From: Acidobacteriota bacterium
GTDB taxonomy: Bacteria; Acidobacteriota; Terriglobia; Bryobacterales; Bryobacteraceae
Assembly (NCBI GenBank): GCA_016870995.1
Contig: VFZU01000001.1
Span: 1-64,000 of the forward strand
Direction of reading: 5' to 3'
Length of the DNA: 64,000 bases
The notes below the pieces were generated by a model, which did no database searches, was not told the origin of the DNA, and was given only the letters and a program-made list of their open reading frames with translations. Of the stretch, positions 1 to 7,862 are shown piece after piece. The position numbers and the translations under genes were made by a program. Each line of letters starts with the position of its first letter. Positions within the stretch are counted from its first letter, which is position 1.

Positions 1-60
1 CCTCGATGGGAAACTCGCCCAGGCGCAACCCATGGCAGCATGAAGTAACCACTTCTTCAC
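1..60 (-). CDS. start of a secreted or lipid-anchored protein (partial)
   Basis: Only the first 20 codons lie in the window, reading off its left edge. A GTG start at base 60 opens a frame whose residues (KKWLLHAAMGCAWA) have two lysines, a hydrophobic core and a possible AMGC lipobox, as in a Sec signal peptide. It is divergent from the subtilase. Nothing can be said about function, and the call rests on the signal-like composition alone; the ORF track misses it because it is cut by the window edge. Confidence 0.3.
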   Translation of the reverse strand, partial: MKKWLLHAAMGCAWASFPSR

Positions 61-424
61 CCGAGGCCCGCAACCCTCGCTGTCCAGAGATCATCCGCTA
101 AATACACCTCATCAATGGTGAATGGGTCTGTCGCGCAAGATGTTTCACCTTCGCACGCTGCGGCGAAAGAGGTTGAAGCGTTATGGAGTGAGCTTCGTTT
201 GCGCGCGTGAGAAATAAAAGAAGTTAGCATAGAGTGATAGTGATTTTTAACACTAAAATTAAAACATTCTAGTGCGAAAGGAAGGCGACGATGCCGGAGG
301 TCTGGCGAACCGCGTTGGCTGCGTGATCGGGGTCGGGTTCGATCGAGACGGCCGTTACCGAATTTGGTTTGACTCAGAAATTGCATCAGAGCCCAATTTG
401 CTATAGTCTTAATAAAAAGTTGCG
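61..424. other. intergenic region upstream of the subtilase
   Basis: About 360 bases without a convincing gene; the listed minus-strand ORF 57..467 overlaps the subtilase start and looks like a shadow. The central part (about 225-275) is AT-rich and carries the short dyad TAGTG-N8-CACTA near 236-253. It probably holds divergent promoters for the subtilase and the partial gene at the left edge. Confidence 0.4.
381..407 (+). promoter_or_regulatory. weak sigma70-like promoter for the subtilase
   Basis: TTGCAT and TATAGT hexamers are separated by 15 bases, 18 bases before the ATG at 425. The spacer is short of the usual 17, so this is a tentative call. Confidence 0.25.
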
Positions 425-2344
425 ATGTTAAAAACGCTCCTCCTTTTCTCCGCCACGGCGATCGCACAGCCGATCCCTGGCCGTTACATCGTTGAACTAT
501 CCGGTGAACCCGCCGTTACCGTGCGAACGTCCGAAAGGCAATCGCGCCGCGCGGCGATTCAGACCGAGCAACGCGCCGCTGAGCGCGCCGTCACCTTGCG
601 AGGCGGCAGTGTTCTGATCACAATGGACACGACGCTCAACGCACTCGTGGTCCTGATCCCCGACTCGCGCGCCGCCGAGCTTCGCAACATCCCCGGTGTC
701 ACGCGAGTAGAGCAGGATCGCATGTACTGGGCCAAGCTCGATCGCGTATTGACCCTTAGCAACGTGCCTCAAGCTTGGGAAAAACTGGGCGGCGTCTCAA
801 AAGCCGGCCTCGGCGTTGGCGTTGCGATCCTCGACACCGGTATCGATACCGGCCACCCTGGTTTCAAGGATGATTCCTTGATCGAGCTTGCCGGCTACCC
901 CCGTGCTAGCAGTGCCGCAAACGAAAAATTGGTCACCAGAAAGGTGATCGTGGTCCGGTCCTACGAAGACTTGGCCAAGGACGAGGGCTACGGAACCGAC
1001 GCTGCCGACAACAACGGCCATGGCACCAATGCGGCCTGCGCATCGGCATGTATCGTTCACGAAACCAACATCGGAGTAATCGCGGGCGCGGCACCCAAGG
1101 CCTATCTTGGCGCCTACAAAGTACTCGGCGACAACGGCGGCGGTCCGAACTCGGTGATCTTAAAGGGCATCGACGACGCCGTGAAAGATGGCTTTGACGT
1201 ACTCAATCTCAGCCTCGGCGAGGATATCGCAGGCGACCCCGTCCACGATGCCCAAGTGCGCGCACTGAACCTTGCCGCCGATGCCGGTATCATTATTGTT
1301 GTCGCTGCCGGAAACGCCGGTCCCGACGAGAACACAATGAACTCCCCTGGCACTGCCGAAAAGGTTATCACCGTTGGTTCGTCGTCCAGCGATCGGTCTC
1401 TGGAATCCGGCAAACCCGAGCCGATCGACCCCGCTCGTCTCTCCGGATTCTCCAGCCGCGGCCCGAACCCGGGTAACGCTCTGAAGCCCGATATGACCGC
1501 GGTTGGTGACAACTTCTTCACCGCCACCACCCGCCGCAAGGACCCGGAGAAGTTCTACACACTTACCCAGGGCACCAGCTTCGCGACACCCACCGTCGCC
1601 GGTGCCGCAGCAACGCTGAAAGCCGCTCGACCCGGTCTTACGTCGGCAACTTACAGGAGCCTGCTGATCAACAGCTCCAGCGACATCAAGCAGGCTCCGA
1701 TCCGCCATCAAGGTGCTGGCCGGCTCGATTTGTCCGCCGCTCTTGATACCCCAATTGCCTTCGCACCCACCTCGGTTAAATTCGGCACTGGTGGCGCAGA
1801 GGCTACGTACATCCGTGAAATCACGGTTTCTAATTTGCTGAAGGAACCGGTCACCGTCGATCTCTCGATTCGCGGCTATGAGGGCAAGACATCGCCCACG
1901 CTCGATGCCCCCGCCAAACTGGAACTGCCCGCCGAGGGCTCCGCCAAGGTCACGCTCAAGTTCTCAGGCGAAGGTCTGGCTGGTGAGTATCAAGGCTACC
2001 TCATCGCCAAGAACAGCAAGAACGGACTCGAATCGCGGGTGCCCTACTGGTATGGCGCGCGGTCCAGTGTGGCAAAGGCGATTACGCTGCTCGATTTCAA
2101 GAGCGAAGGAGAAGAGGGTAAGGCGATGACTTTCGGCTGCCGCGTGGTCGACGCCTCGGGCATTGAAATTGTCGATGCGCGACTGACCGTCACCTCAATG
2201 TCGGGCGGCAAAGTTGTTGGCGTCGAAGCGCAGACCGGCAATCCCGGCGTGTTCCTGGTCGAACTCACACCCGCCAAAGGCGACAATGTATTTCAGTTTT
2301 CCGCGGGTGGAATTACCAGAACCGTCGAAATCACCGGCAAATGA
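425..2344 (+). CDS. secreted S8 family serine peptidase (subtilase)
   Basis: A 639-residue subtilisin-like endopeptidase that probably degrades protein outside the cytoplasm. A short hydrophobic signal (MLKTLLLFSATAIA) is followed by an inhibitor-I9-like propeptide (PGRYIVEL, about 18-105) and the catalytic domain. The triad is visible as Asp137 (ILDTG), His199 (NGHGT) and Ser385 (GTSFATP), with oxyanion Asn297 (AAGNAG). An insert rich in Ala and Cys follows the His motif. The C-terminal 200 residues look like beta-sandwich domains (Fn3-like), common in long subtilases. The start gives a complete signal peptide. It stands alone, with the next gene convergent and abutting. Family assignment is firm; the substrate is unknown. 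Confidence 0.93.
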   Translation: MLKTLLLFSATAIAQPIPGRYIVELSGEPAVTVRTSERQSRRAAIQTEQRAAERAVTLRGGSVLITMDTTLNALVVLIPDSRAAELRNIPGVTRVEQDRMYWAKLDRVLTLSNVPQAWEKLGGVSKAGLGVGVAILDTGIDTGHPGFKDDSLIELAGYPRASSAANEKLVTRKVIVVRSYEDLAKDEGYGTDAADNNGHGTNAACASACIVHETNIGVIAGAAPKAYLGAYKVLGDNGGGPNSVILKGIDDAVKDGFDVLNLSLGEDIAGDPVHDAQVRALNLAADAGIIIVVAAGNAGPDENTMNSPGTAEKVITVGSSSSDRSLESGKPEPIDPARLSGFSSRGPNPGNALKPDMTAVGDNFFTATTRRKDPEKFYTLTQGTSFATPTVAGAAATLKAARPGLTSATYRSLLINSSSDIKQAPIRHQGAGRLDLSAALDTPIAFAPTSVKFGTGGAEATYIREITVSNLLKEPVTVDLSIRGYEGKTSPTLDAPAKLELPAEGSAKVTLKFSGEGLAGEYQGYLIAKNSKNGLESRVPYWYGARSSVAKAITLLDFKSEGEEGKAMTFGCRVVDASGIEIVDARLTVTSMSGGKVVGVEAQTGNPGVFLVELTPAKGDNVFQFSAGGITRTVEITGK

Positions 2345-2789
2345 TCACTCTGCGGGCGGCTGAGGCTTGTAACCATTCGCCGAAAGAAACGCACGGGCCT
2401 CTTCCGCCTTTTCGATCAGCACATAAAAAAACGCCCCAGTACGCGTCGTCCGGAACAGGAAACCGCCCTAACACTCGTCGGCTTTGACGTAGTAATCCCA
2501 GCCGGCTTCGGTCAATAGCGTCTCCAGACTCTGCGCGTCGGCCAACCGTTTGCCGACATAGATCAAATCTAGTTCGCGCTCTCCGAAAAACTCGTCGTCA
2601 CGCCGCATCGGCTTCTTCTTGCCGAGCATCGTCAGCATCCGCGCGCGGAACGCCGTCCCCGCTTCCGGGTCATTGCGATTGATGTAAGCTTCGTACCTTT
2701 TCGCCACCGCTTCGAGGTTTCGATACAACCCCGGATTCTTGAACGCCGCGCGGTACTCAGCCAAAATCGGCTCCAGCCGGCAGTAGACC
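2345..2789 (-). pseudogene. gene remnant cut by the IS element, with an in-frame TAG
   Basis: The ORF track shows 98 residues (2468..2764, TTG start). The same frame is open further upstream to the IS edge at 2790 (VYCRLEPILAEYR), so the 5' end was removed by the insertion. Downstream of the TAG at 2468-2470 the frame continues coding-like for another 40 codons (GAFFYVLIEK, then AEEARAFLSANGYKP) to a TGA at 2345. I read this as one cytoplasmic protein of unrecognised family, truncated at the 5' end and carrying a nonsense codon. It ends immediately next to the convergent subtilase stop. Sequencing error at the TAG is possible. No function is proposed. Confidence 0.6.
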
Positions 2790-2813
2790 TGACCTGCTTC
2801 CCGAAAACTATAC
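2790..2813 (+). repeat. left terminal inverted repeat of the IS
   Basis: Begins TGACCTGCTTCCCGAAAAC. It pairs with the right end with a single-base gap and several mismatches. The outer nine bases are identical. Confidence 0.75.
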
Positions 2814-2850
2814 TAGCCTAAACTGAAAAGGCAGGAAAGGAGGAGGAGCG

Positions 2851-3144
2851 ATGAGAAAGAGCCAATACACGGAAGAGCAAATTCATGGAGCAGTGAAGCA
2901 GCTTGAAGCGGGACGAACAGCACAGGAGGTTGGGAGGGAGATGGGGGTGTCCGTTGGGACGCTTTACAACTGGAAGGCGAAAGACGGAGGGCTAGAAATC
3001 GGCGAGGCAAAGCGACTGAATGAGCTGGCGGATGAGAACAGCCGGCTCAAACGGCTGGTGGCCGATTTGAGCCTGGACCGGGAAGCACTGAAGTGGGTGA
3101 TTGAAAAAAACGGATGGAGCTCACAGCTGAGCGCGAAGAAGTAA
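2851..3144 (+). CDS. IS3-family transposase orfA (HTH subunit)
   Basis: A 97-residue DNA-binding protein of the IS3/IS911 orfA type. The N-terminal half holds a helix-turn-helix (YTEEQI, then GVSVGTLYNWKAK) that would recognise the element's ends. The C-terminal half (ENSRLKRLVADLSLDREAL) is a leucine-zipper-like coiled coil used for multimerisation. An AGGAGGAG ribosome site lies just before the ATG. The frame overlaps orfB by 31 bases and contains the slippery heptamer used to make the OrfAB fusion. No defect is seen in this subunit. Confidence 0.88.
   Translation: MRKSQYTEEQIHGAVKQLEAGRTAQEVGREMGVSVGTLYNWKAKDGGLEIGEAKRLNELADENSRLKRLVADLSLDREALKWVIEKNGWSSQLSAKK
3105..3111 (+). promoter_or_regulatory. 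-1 programmed frameshift heptamer (A AAA AAC)
   Basis: In the orfA frame the codons are GAA AAA AAC, giving a perfect X-XXY-YYZ slippery site just before the orfB ATG at 3114. A -1 shift leads directly into the orfB frame, the usual way IS3 elements make their active OrfAB transposase. Confidence 0.75.
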
Positions 3145-3983
3145 AGGCGCTACGGGAGCGATTCACGGAGATGAGTGAACGCAGGGCATGTGAGTTGATT
3201 GGAATCCGACGGAGCAGCTACCGATATCAAAGCCGCAAGCGAGCAAGCGATGAGGAGCTGAGTGGGAAGCTTAAGGAACTGGCAAAGGAGCGGCTAAGAT
3301 TTGGCTATCGCAGGTTGGCGGTGCTGATGCAGCGAGAAAGCGATCAACCGATCAACATCAAGCGAGTGAGACGGCTTTACACAGCGGCAGGCTTGAAGCT
3401 GCGGCCAGTGCGGCGCAAGAAGTTGAGGCGTGAGGCGATACCGCTGATTCGACTCAGCAAGGCGAATCAAGAGTGGGCCATGGATTTTGTTCACGACGCG
3501 GCGGGCAATGGGCAACAACTGCGGTTCTTTACGTTGGTGGATCAATATACGCGGGAGTGTTTGGCGCTGGCGGTTGACACTTCGATGCCAAGCCAGCGTG
3601 TGATCCGCGAGCTATCGGCGGTGATCGAAAGGCGCGGAAAGCCACAAAGAATCCGCATGGGCAATGGAAGCGAATTCACCAGCCGGAGCTTTATGGCCTG
3701 GTGCATCGAACAGAAGATTGAGATGGTTCACATCCGGCCGGGAAAGCCCATCAAGAATGGACATTGCGAGAGCTTTAACGGCAGGCTGCGCGAAGAGTTC
3801 TTGAACGTGAATCAATTTGTGAACTTATGGGAGGCTCGGCGTATGGCGCAGGCATGGATGTTGGATTACAACGAGCAACGGCCGCATAGCAGTTTGGACT
3901 ACAGGACTCCAAAGGAGTTTGCAGCTGTCCTTGCAGCCTCTCTCATGTCTGCCACAGGGCAAGCTTGCCCCGCGGCCACCTAG
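3114..3983 (+). CDS. IS3-family transposase orfB (DDE integrase), active-site Asp lost
   Basis: A 289-residue RNase-H-fold transposase. It has an HTH_21-like N-terminal region (FGYRRLAVLMQRE) and a retroviral-integrase core from about residue 118. The first acidic residue is Asp124 (WAMDFV) and the last is Glu219 (GHCESFNGRLREE). The usual DNG motif reads GNG: residue 183 is Gly, codon GGC at 3660-3662, one transition from GAC. The spacing from Gly183 to Glu219 is exactly the family's 35 residues, so the alignment is unambiguous. The C-terminal QRPHSSLDYRTP motif is intact. The protein should fold but be catalytically dead. Confidence 0.88.
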   Translation: MELTAEREEVKALRERFTEMSERRACELIGIRRSSYRYQSRKRASDEELSGKLKELAKERLRFGYRRLAVLMQRESDQPINIKRVRRLYTAAGLKLRPVRRKKLRREAIPLIRLSKANQEWAMDFVHDAAGNGQQLRFFTLVDQYTRECLALAVDTSMPSQRVIRELSAVIERRGKPQRIRMGNGSEFTSRSFMAWCIEQKIEMVHIRPGKPIKNGHCESFNGRLREEFLNVNQFVNLWEARRMAQAWMLDYNEQRPHSSLDYRTPKEFAAVLAASLMSATGQACPAAT

Positions 3984-4020
3984 GGAAAACTCTGGAATGT
4001 TAACTTAACAATAATCGTTG

Positions 4021-4043
4021 GTACAAAATTTGGGAGCAGGTCA
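4021..4043 (-). repeat. right terminal inverted repeat of the IS
   Basis: Read on the minus strand it begins TGACCTGCTCCCAAATT, matching the left end over its outer nine bases. Its TGA supplies the stop codon for a minus-strand ORF entering from the right flank. Confidence 0.75.
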
Positions 4044-4130
4044 CTTGGAATTATTCAATTCAGCCAGTTCGTACAATTTGCTTATTTGCAGGTTCTCGAC
4101 CTGCTGAGTAGAGTCGCCTTCATGCTGCAT
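4041..4130 (-). pseudogene. ORF fragment truncated by the IS right end
   Basis: A 29-codon frame starting at an ATG (4130) reads MQHEGDSTQQ and then amphipathic sequence up to the IS border, where the TGA of the terminal repeat stops it. The frame is open upstream of this ATG for several further codons. It may be the other side of the gene interrupted on the left, or an unrelated remnant; the two cannot be joined in frame without assuming a one-base overlap. Composition is coding-like, but it is very short. Confidence 0.25.
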
Positions 4131-4338
4131 GGCGTTGGCGAAGCGAACTCGTTTGTGAAGTGGTCATTCAGAGTTGCACCCAACCCCCTGCCGGTCTTTT
4201 CGCAGTGAAATGTAAGGCAGTTGCACTGGCGTCATACTGCGTGTTTAGCAATCGGGATCGATTGTTGTCCCGCATGAACCTGTTTTATGTAGGCCTGATC
4301 GCGTGGAATCTGGTTTGTCTGGTGCTTTCGCGCAATCT

Positions 4339-4971
4339 TTAACACTTGCGCAAGACTGCGAGCACGCGGCCCTGTACGCTGACAATGTTTTGCGGGACCC
4401 GAATCGGCTCCATTGAGGAGTTGGCGGGCTGCAAGCGGACGATCTCGCCCGCTTCCCGATAGAAACGCTTCAGTGTGGTATCCATGCCATCCACCAGTGC
4501 CACGACGATATCGCCGTCCCGTACGGAGTGCACCTTCTCCACCAGCACAAAATCGCCGCTGCAGATGTGGTCTTCAATCATGGAATCACCACGAACCTGT
4601 AGGGCGTAGGTGCTCTCGTCACCGATGAAATCCCGGAAGGCAAGAGTTTCCTGATTGGCGACGCTTTCTACTGGCATGCCTGCGGCGATGCGACCGAGCA
4701 GCGGCACTTCGAGATCGGTCGCGACGGGTGCAGCGGAGTAGCTGCGGCGTTCGTCGAGATACTTCGGCGAAATCTCGAGAGACCGGCTCTGGTTGAAGCC
4801 GCGCTTCAAGTAGCCTTTGGTTTCAAGAGAGTGGATGTGCTTGTGCACCGTGGCCAGCGACGTGAGTTTCATCCCAGAGGCAATTTCTTCGTAGCTTGGC
4901 GAGTAGCCGTGCTTTTCAATGAAGGTTGCCAAGAAATCGAGTAGGTCTTTTTGACGCCGCGTGAGTGCCAT
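4339..4971 (-). CDS. lexA: SOS repressor LexA
   Basis: A 210-residue repressor-protease that binds SOS operators and self-cleaves when RecA filaments form. The N-terminal winged helix (LTRRQKDLLDFL, then SPSYEEIASGMKL) binds DNA. The linker carries the cleavage site Ala97-Gly98 (GRIAAGMP). The C-terminal S24 protease domain has Ser130 (RGDSM) and the general base Lys168 (TTLKRF). Length and all key residues are normal. It lies 50 bases downstream of the serine hydrolase on the same strand, and the gap carries a near-perfect dyad suited to autoregulation. Confidence 0.96.
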   Translation of the reverse strand: MALTRRQKDLLDFLATFIEKHGYSPSYEEIASGMKLTSLATVHKHIHSLETKGYLKRGFNQSRSLEISPKYLDERRSYSAAPVATDLEVPLLGRIAAGMPVESVANQETLAFRDFIGDESTYALQVRGDSMIEDHICSGDFVLVEKVHSVRDGDIVVALVDGMDTTLKRFYREAGEIVRLQPANSSMEPIRVPQNIVSVQGRVLAVLRKC

Positions 4972-4999
4972 GCCGATATCTTAGGCGAAGAAAGAACGA

Positions 5000-5013
5000 A
5001 TTTCAAGTGAAAT
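5000..5013 (-). promoter_or_regulatory. candidate LexA operator (ATTTCA-AG-TGAAAT)
   Basis: A perfect 6-base inverted repeat with a 2-base centre lies 29-42 bases upstream of the lexA ATG, where an autoregulatory SOS box is expected. It does not match the E. coli (CTG-N10-CAG) or Bacillus (GAAC-N4-GTTC) boxes, but LexA boxes differ between phyla. The role is inferred from position and symmetry only. Confidence 0.45.
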
Positions 5014-5021
5014 CTTCGCTT

Positions 5022-6146
5022 TTAATTCGCCGCGCCGGAGGCCATAGCGATGAAATTCGCTTTTGCTTCAGCGTTGCCTGAGCCGCCTTGCACCATGAAA
5101 ACGCCGATCAGTTGCTTGTCGGAGTTAATCCAGCCGTGAGTGCCAAAGGCTCCGCCATGGCCGAAGGTGCCGATGGACCAGAGCATGGCGGCTGCGGCGG
5201 GGTCCTTGGCGACTTCCCAGGTGAGGCCGAAAGCAGCTCCCGTGCTGTGGCCGGCCTTCAGATCGCCCGTCTGAATCATGGTCATGGCCTTGACGCTGGC
5301 CGCAGACAGATAGCGCTTGCCGCTAGCGGTGCCGCGGTTCAACATCATTTGGTAAAACTTCGAAAGGTCTTCGGCGGTGGAATACAAGCCGAACTCTGGG
5401 GCGGGATAAATCGCGCCGGCGCGCAGATTGCGTGAATCCCCACCGAGGGTGGTGTGCGGGCAGGGCGAGAGTTTGCCTTCTTTCGTGCAGTAGTTCACAA
5501 CAATGCGGTCCTTCTTGCTTGCTGGCGGGAAGAAGAAGGTATCCTGCATGCCAAGCGGCTCGAGGATTCGTTTCGCGATGAAGTTTTCATACTTCATTCC
5601 GCTGGTGACCTCGATCAGCCGCCCGAGTGTGGCGATGCCCATGTTTGAGTAGACCCACTTCTGGCCGGGCTCCTGCAGCAAAGGCACTGTGGCGTAGGTC
5701 TTGACCGCGTCCTCGAGGCTGATTTTCATTGAGAAATACCATTCCATTTTTTCGCCGGGCGGATTGGCCGCCATCCCCGAGGTGTGCGTCATTAACTGCC
5801 GAACCAGGACGATGGGCTTGTCTTTGAACTCGGGCAAGTATTTGGCTACGGGGTCATGCAGGTTGAGCTTGCCCTCTTCGACCATCATCATGATGCCAAC
5901 GCCGGTGAAGGGCTTGGTCATGGACATGATCTGAAAGATCGAATCCTTGTGCGTGGGCTTGTTGTTTTCCTTGTCGGCCCATCCCGTCACTGCGAAATGA
6001 ACCAACTGGCCGCGCTCGACGATGAGCGAGACGGTGCCGTTGATGTGACCACGATCGACGTGGGCCTGGAGGCGGGGTTGGATGCGGGCGAGGGCTTCCG
6101 GGTCTGCGGCATGCAGGGCTGCGGCAAGAACGATAAAAGGAATCAT
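5022..6146 (-). CDS. exported serine hydrolase of the class C beta-lactamase / esterase family
   Basis: A 374-residue penicillin-binding-fold hydrolase. A short signal peptide (MIPFIVLAAALHA) precedes the catalytic domain. Motif 1 is Ser75-x-x-Lys78 (SMTK), motif 2 is Tyr166-Ser-Asn (YSN), and motif 3 is represented by HGG/HGW near residues 330-340 instead of KTG. The HxG form is typical of esterases and D-aminopeptidase-like members of the family more than of true beta-lactamases. Substrate is unknown; an ester or a D-amino-acid peptide is likely. It is divergent from the toroid protein (54-base gap) and upstream of lexA. Confidence 0.9.
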   Translation of the reverse strand: MIPFIVLAAALHAADPEALARIQPRLQAHVDRGHINGTVSLIVERGQLVHFAVTGWADKENNKPTHKDSIFQIMSMTKPFTGVGIMMMVEEGKLNLHDPVAKYLPEFKDKPIVLVRQLMTHTSGMAANPPGEKMEWYFSMKISLEDAVKTYATVPLLQEPGQKWVYSNMGIATLGRLIEVTSGMKYENFIAKRILEPLGMQDTFFFPPASKKDRIVVNYCTKEGKLSPCPHTTLGGDSRNLRAGAIYPAPEFGLYSTAEDLSKFYQMMLNRGTASGKRYLSAASVKAMTMIQTGDLKAGHSTGAAFGLTWEVAKDPAAAAMLWSIGTFGHGGAFGTHGWINSDKQLIGVFMVQGGSGNAEAKANFIAMASGAAN

Positions 6147-6200
6147 TGGATTTTCCTCATCTTATACCGCCCTGCGTTGTAGTCTGAAAGAGAATTAACC

Positions 6201-7853
6201 ATGACTCGTCGTACGGCTTTGGCCGGTCTCACCGCTGCACCCGCGCTTGCTCAACAGCGAACATCCGATCCGCTTCAGATCGCCATTGGGCATAGCAACC
6301 GGGGCGTGGAATCGCTGCTGAAAGCACAGGTGATGGACCCGGCCAGCCGCTGGTACGGAATGCTGATCAATGGTTTCGGGATCCCGGTGCCCGCGTCGAT
6401 GGCGGGGATGTTCGATACCTACGGCGTGGCATTGATGCATCCGCAGTCGAAGTATTACCGGAACGCGGAAGTTTTTATCCGTCTCAAGATCACTGCCGCG
6501 CAGCTGCTGAAGAATCTGAGCTCTGGCGGATTCTATTCGAACCTCGATACGAACTTTAACTCGCCGCCTGATACTGCTTTTGGTGTTCGGGCTGCTGCGC
6601 AAGCGCTCTTGATCGCGAAACAGACGGGGAGCCGGGAAATCCTGGAAGTGATGAGCCCGTTTCTGAAGACGGCTGCGGATGGTTTGGCCGTCGGTGGGAT
6701 TCACACCCCCAACCATCGCTGGGTGTTGTGCGCGGCGCTGGCTCAAGTGAACGAAGTGCTGCCGAACCCTGCCTACGGCAGACGGATTGACCAGTGGCTT
6801 GCTGAAGGTATCGACATTGATGAGGATGGGCAGTTCACGGAGCGCTCGACTGGAGGCTACAACCCGATCATCGACAGTGCGCTGATTGCGATTGCAGAAA
6901 AACATAACCGACCGGAATTGTTTGACGATGTGCGGGCGAATTTGAACTCGTTGCTGTACCTGATTCAACCGAATGGGGAAGTGGTGACCGACTTTTCCCG
7001 TCGTCAGGATCAATTCACGATCGCTACGCCGATCAATTATTACTTCTCGCTGCACTATATGGCCCTGAAAGATAAGAACAAGGCTTGGGGTAATCTGGCG
7101 GCAAAGTATCGCGCCGATGCGATGGGACTTTCGACGGCGATGTTGTATCCGGATTTCCTGAAGCCGATCGAAACGGGTCCGCTGCCGACGAGTTATCGAC
7201 AGGATTTCAATCACAACAAGGTGACGCGCATCCGGCGCGGAGATCACTCGGCGACCGTGTTCTACAACGGATCCAACAGGGTGATGAATCTCTCGAAGGG
7301 CAAGGCTGTGGTTACCACGGTGCGTTTTATTAGCGCGTTCTTTGGCAAGGCTCAGTTCAAGAGTGTTGAGCACAAGCTGGATGGCGGGATGATCCAGATG
7401 AGCCAACGTCTTGATGGCCCTTACTATCAGCCCTTCATGCCCACGCGCAAGATCGATAGCGAGATGTGGGATTCCACGCAGAAATCGCGGCCGCGGACGG
7501 ATGTTTCGAAATACGAGCAGAGCGCGACTTTTGTTGAAGCAGAGGGTGGCTACGATCTGCGCATTCGTGCGAGCGGCACCGAGTGGGTGCCTGTGACCAT
7601 TGAGATTTCCTTCCGGGCTGGTGGGGCGCTGACCGGCGTGAAGCCAGTGCCCAATACTCCGGATTCTTACTTGATTGATGGCAAGGAAGCCCGCTATCGT
7701 GTGGGCAACGATGTGATTCGTGTGAGCCCTGGGTTGTCGGATCACCATTGGACTCGCGACATGCGATACATTGAGCCGAAGCTGCCTGGGCCGACGCTTT
7801 ATCTGTGCGGCTTTGCGCCGCTCGATCACACCATCCGATTCCGCTTTGCCTAA
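6201..7853 (+). CDS. exported hypothetical protein, probable (alpha/alpha) toroid fold
   Basis: A 550-residue protein beginning with a twin-arginine-like signal (MTRRTALAGLTAAPALAQ). Residues about 40-330 look helical and repetitive (SGGFYSNLDTNF, TPNHRWVLCAAL), and the last 200 are beta-rich, the layout seen in heparinase/alginate-lyase type polysaccharide lyases with an alpha/alpha toroid and beta-sandwich. I do not recognise a specific family, and catalytic residues cannot be assigned. The next gene begins 9 bases later with a good AAGGAG site, so they form an operon. A role in processing an extracellular polysaccharide is an inference from fold impression and neighbour. Confidence 0.65.
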   Translation: MTRRTALAGLTAAPALAQQRTSDPLQIAIGHSNRGVESLLKAQVMDPASRWYGMLINGFGIPVPASMAGMFDTYGVALMHPQSKYYRNAEVFIRLKITAAQLLKNLSSGGFYSNLDTNFNSPPDTAFGVRAAAQALLIAKQTGSREILEVMSPFLKTAADGLAVGGIHTPNHRWVLCAALAQVNEVLPNPAYGRRIDQWLAEGIDIDEDGQFTERSTGGYNPIIDSALIAIAEKHNRPELFDDVRANLNSLLYLIQPNGEVVTDFSRRQDQFTIATPINYYFSLHYMALKDKNKAWGNLAAKYRADAMGLSTAMLYPDFLKPIETGPLPTSYRQDFNHNKVTRIRRGDHSATVFYNGSNRVMNLSKGKAVVTTVRFISAFFGKAQFKSVEHKLDGGMIQMSQRLDGPYYQPFMPTRKIDSEMWDSTQKSRPRTDVSKYEQSATFVEAEGGYDLRIRASGTEWVPVTIEISFRAGGALTGVKPVPNTPDSYLIDGKEARYRVGNDVIRVSPGLSDHHWTRDMRYIEPKLPGPTLYLCGFAPLDHTIRFRFA

Positions 7854-7862
7854 GGAGGCTCT

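Larger units (their letters stand above)
2790..4043 (+). mobile_element. IS3-family insertion sequence, 1254 bp
   Basis: Two overlapping transposase frames (orfA, orfB) lie between imperfect terminal inverted repeats beginning TGACCTGCT. The 5'-TGA end, the two-frame organisation with an A-rich slippery site and the DDE integrase core are all typical of IS3. The element sits between ORF remnants on the minus strand. The three bases outside the ends (ACC on the left, CTT on the right) do not match, so no target duplication is seen. That suggests a later rearrangement or deletion at one side. The second catalytic residue of the transposase is replaced, so the copy is probably immobile on its own. 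Confidence 0.85.
3984..4338. other. IS right end plus gene-poor flank
   Basis: Contains the last 60 bases of the IS, then AT-richer DNA with a small hairpin (GCAGGT-TCTCG-ACCTGC, 4088-4104). The plus-strand ORF 4160..4342 (60 residues, one hydrophobic stretch) has no recognisable family and is not called. Confidence 0.4.

Noticed and set aside
3957-3970. 14-base palindrome GGGCAAGCTTGCCC at the end of orfB
   Set aside because: It lies in coding sequence near the IS end and can be explained as codon choice or a weak hairpin; no independent function is supported.
4160-4342. 60-codon plus-strand ORF with one hydrophobic stretch
   Set aside because: No ribosome site, no recognisable family, and it ends inside the lexA stop region; too weak to call.
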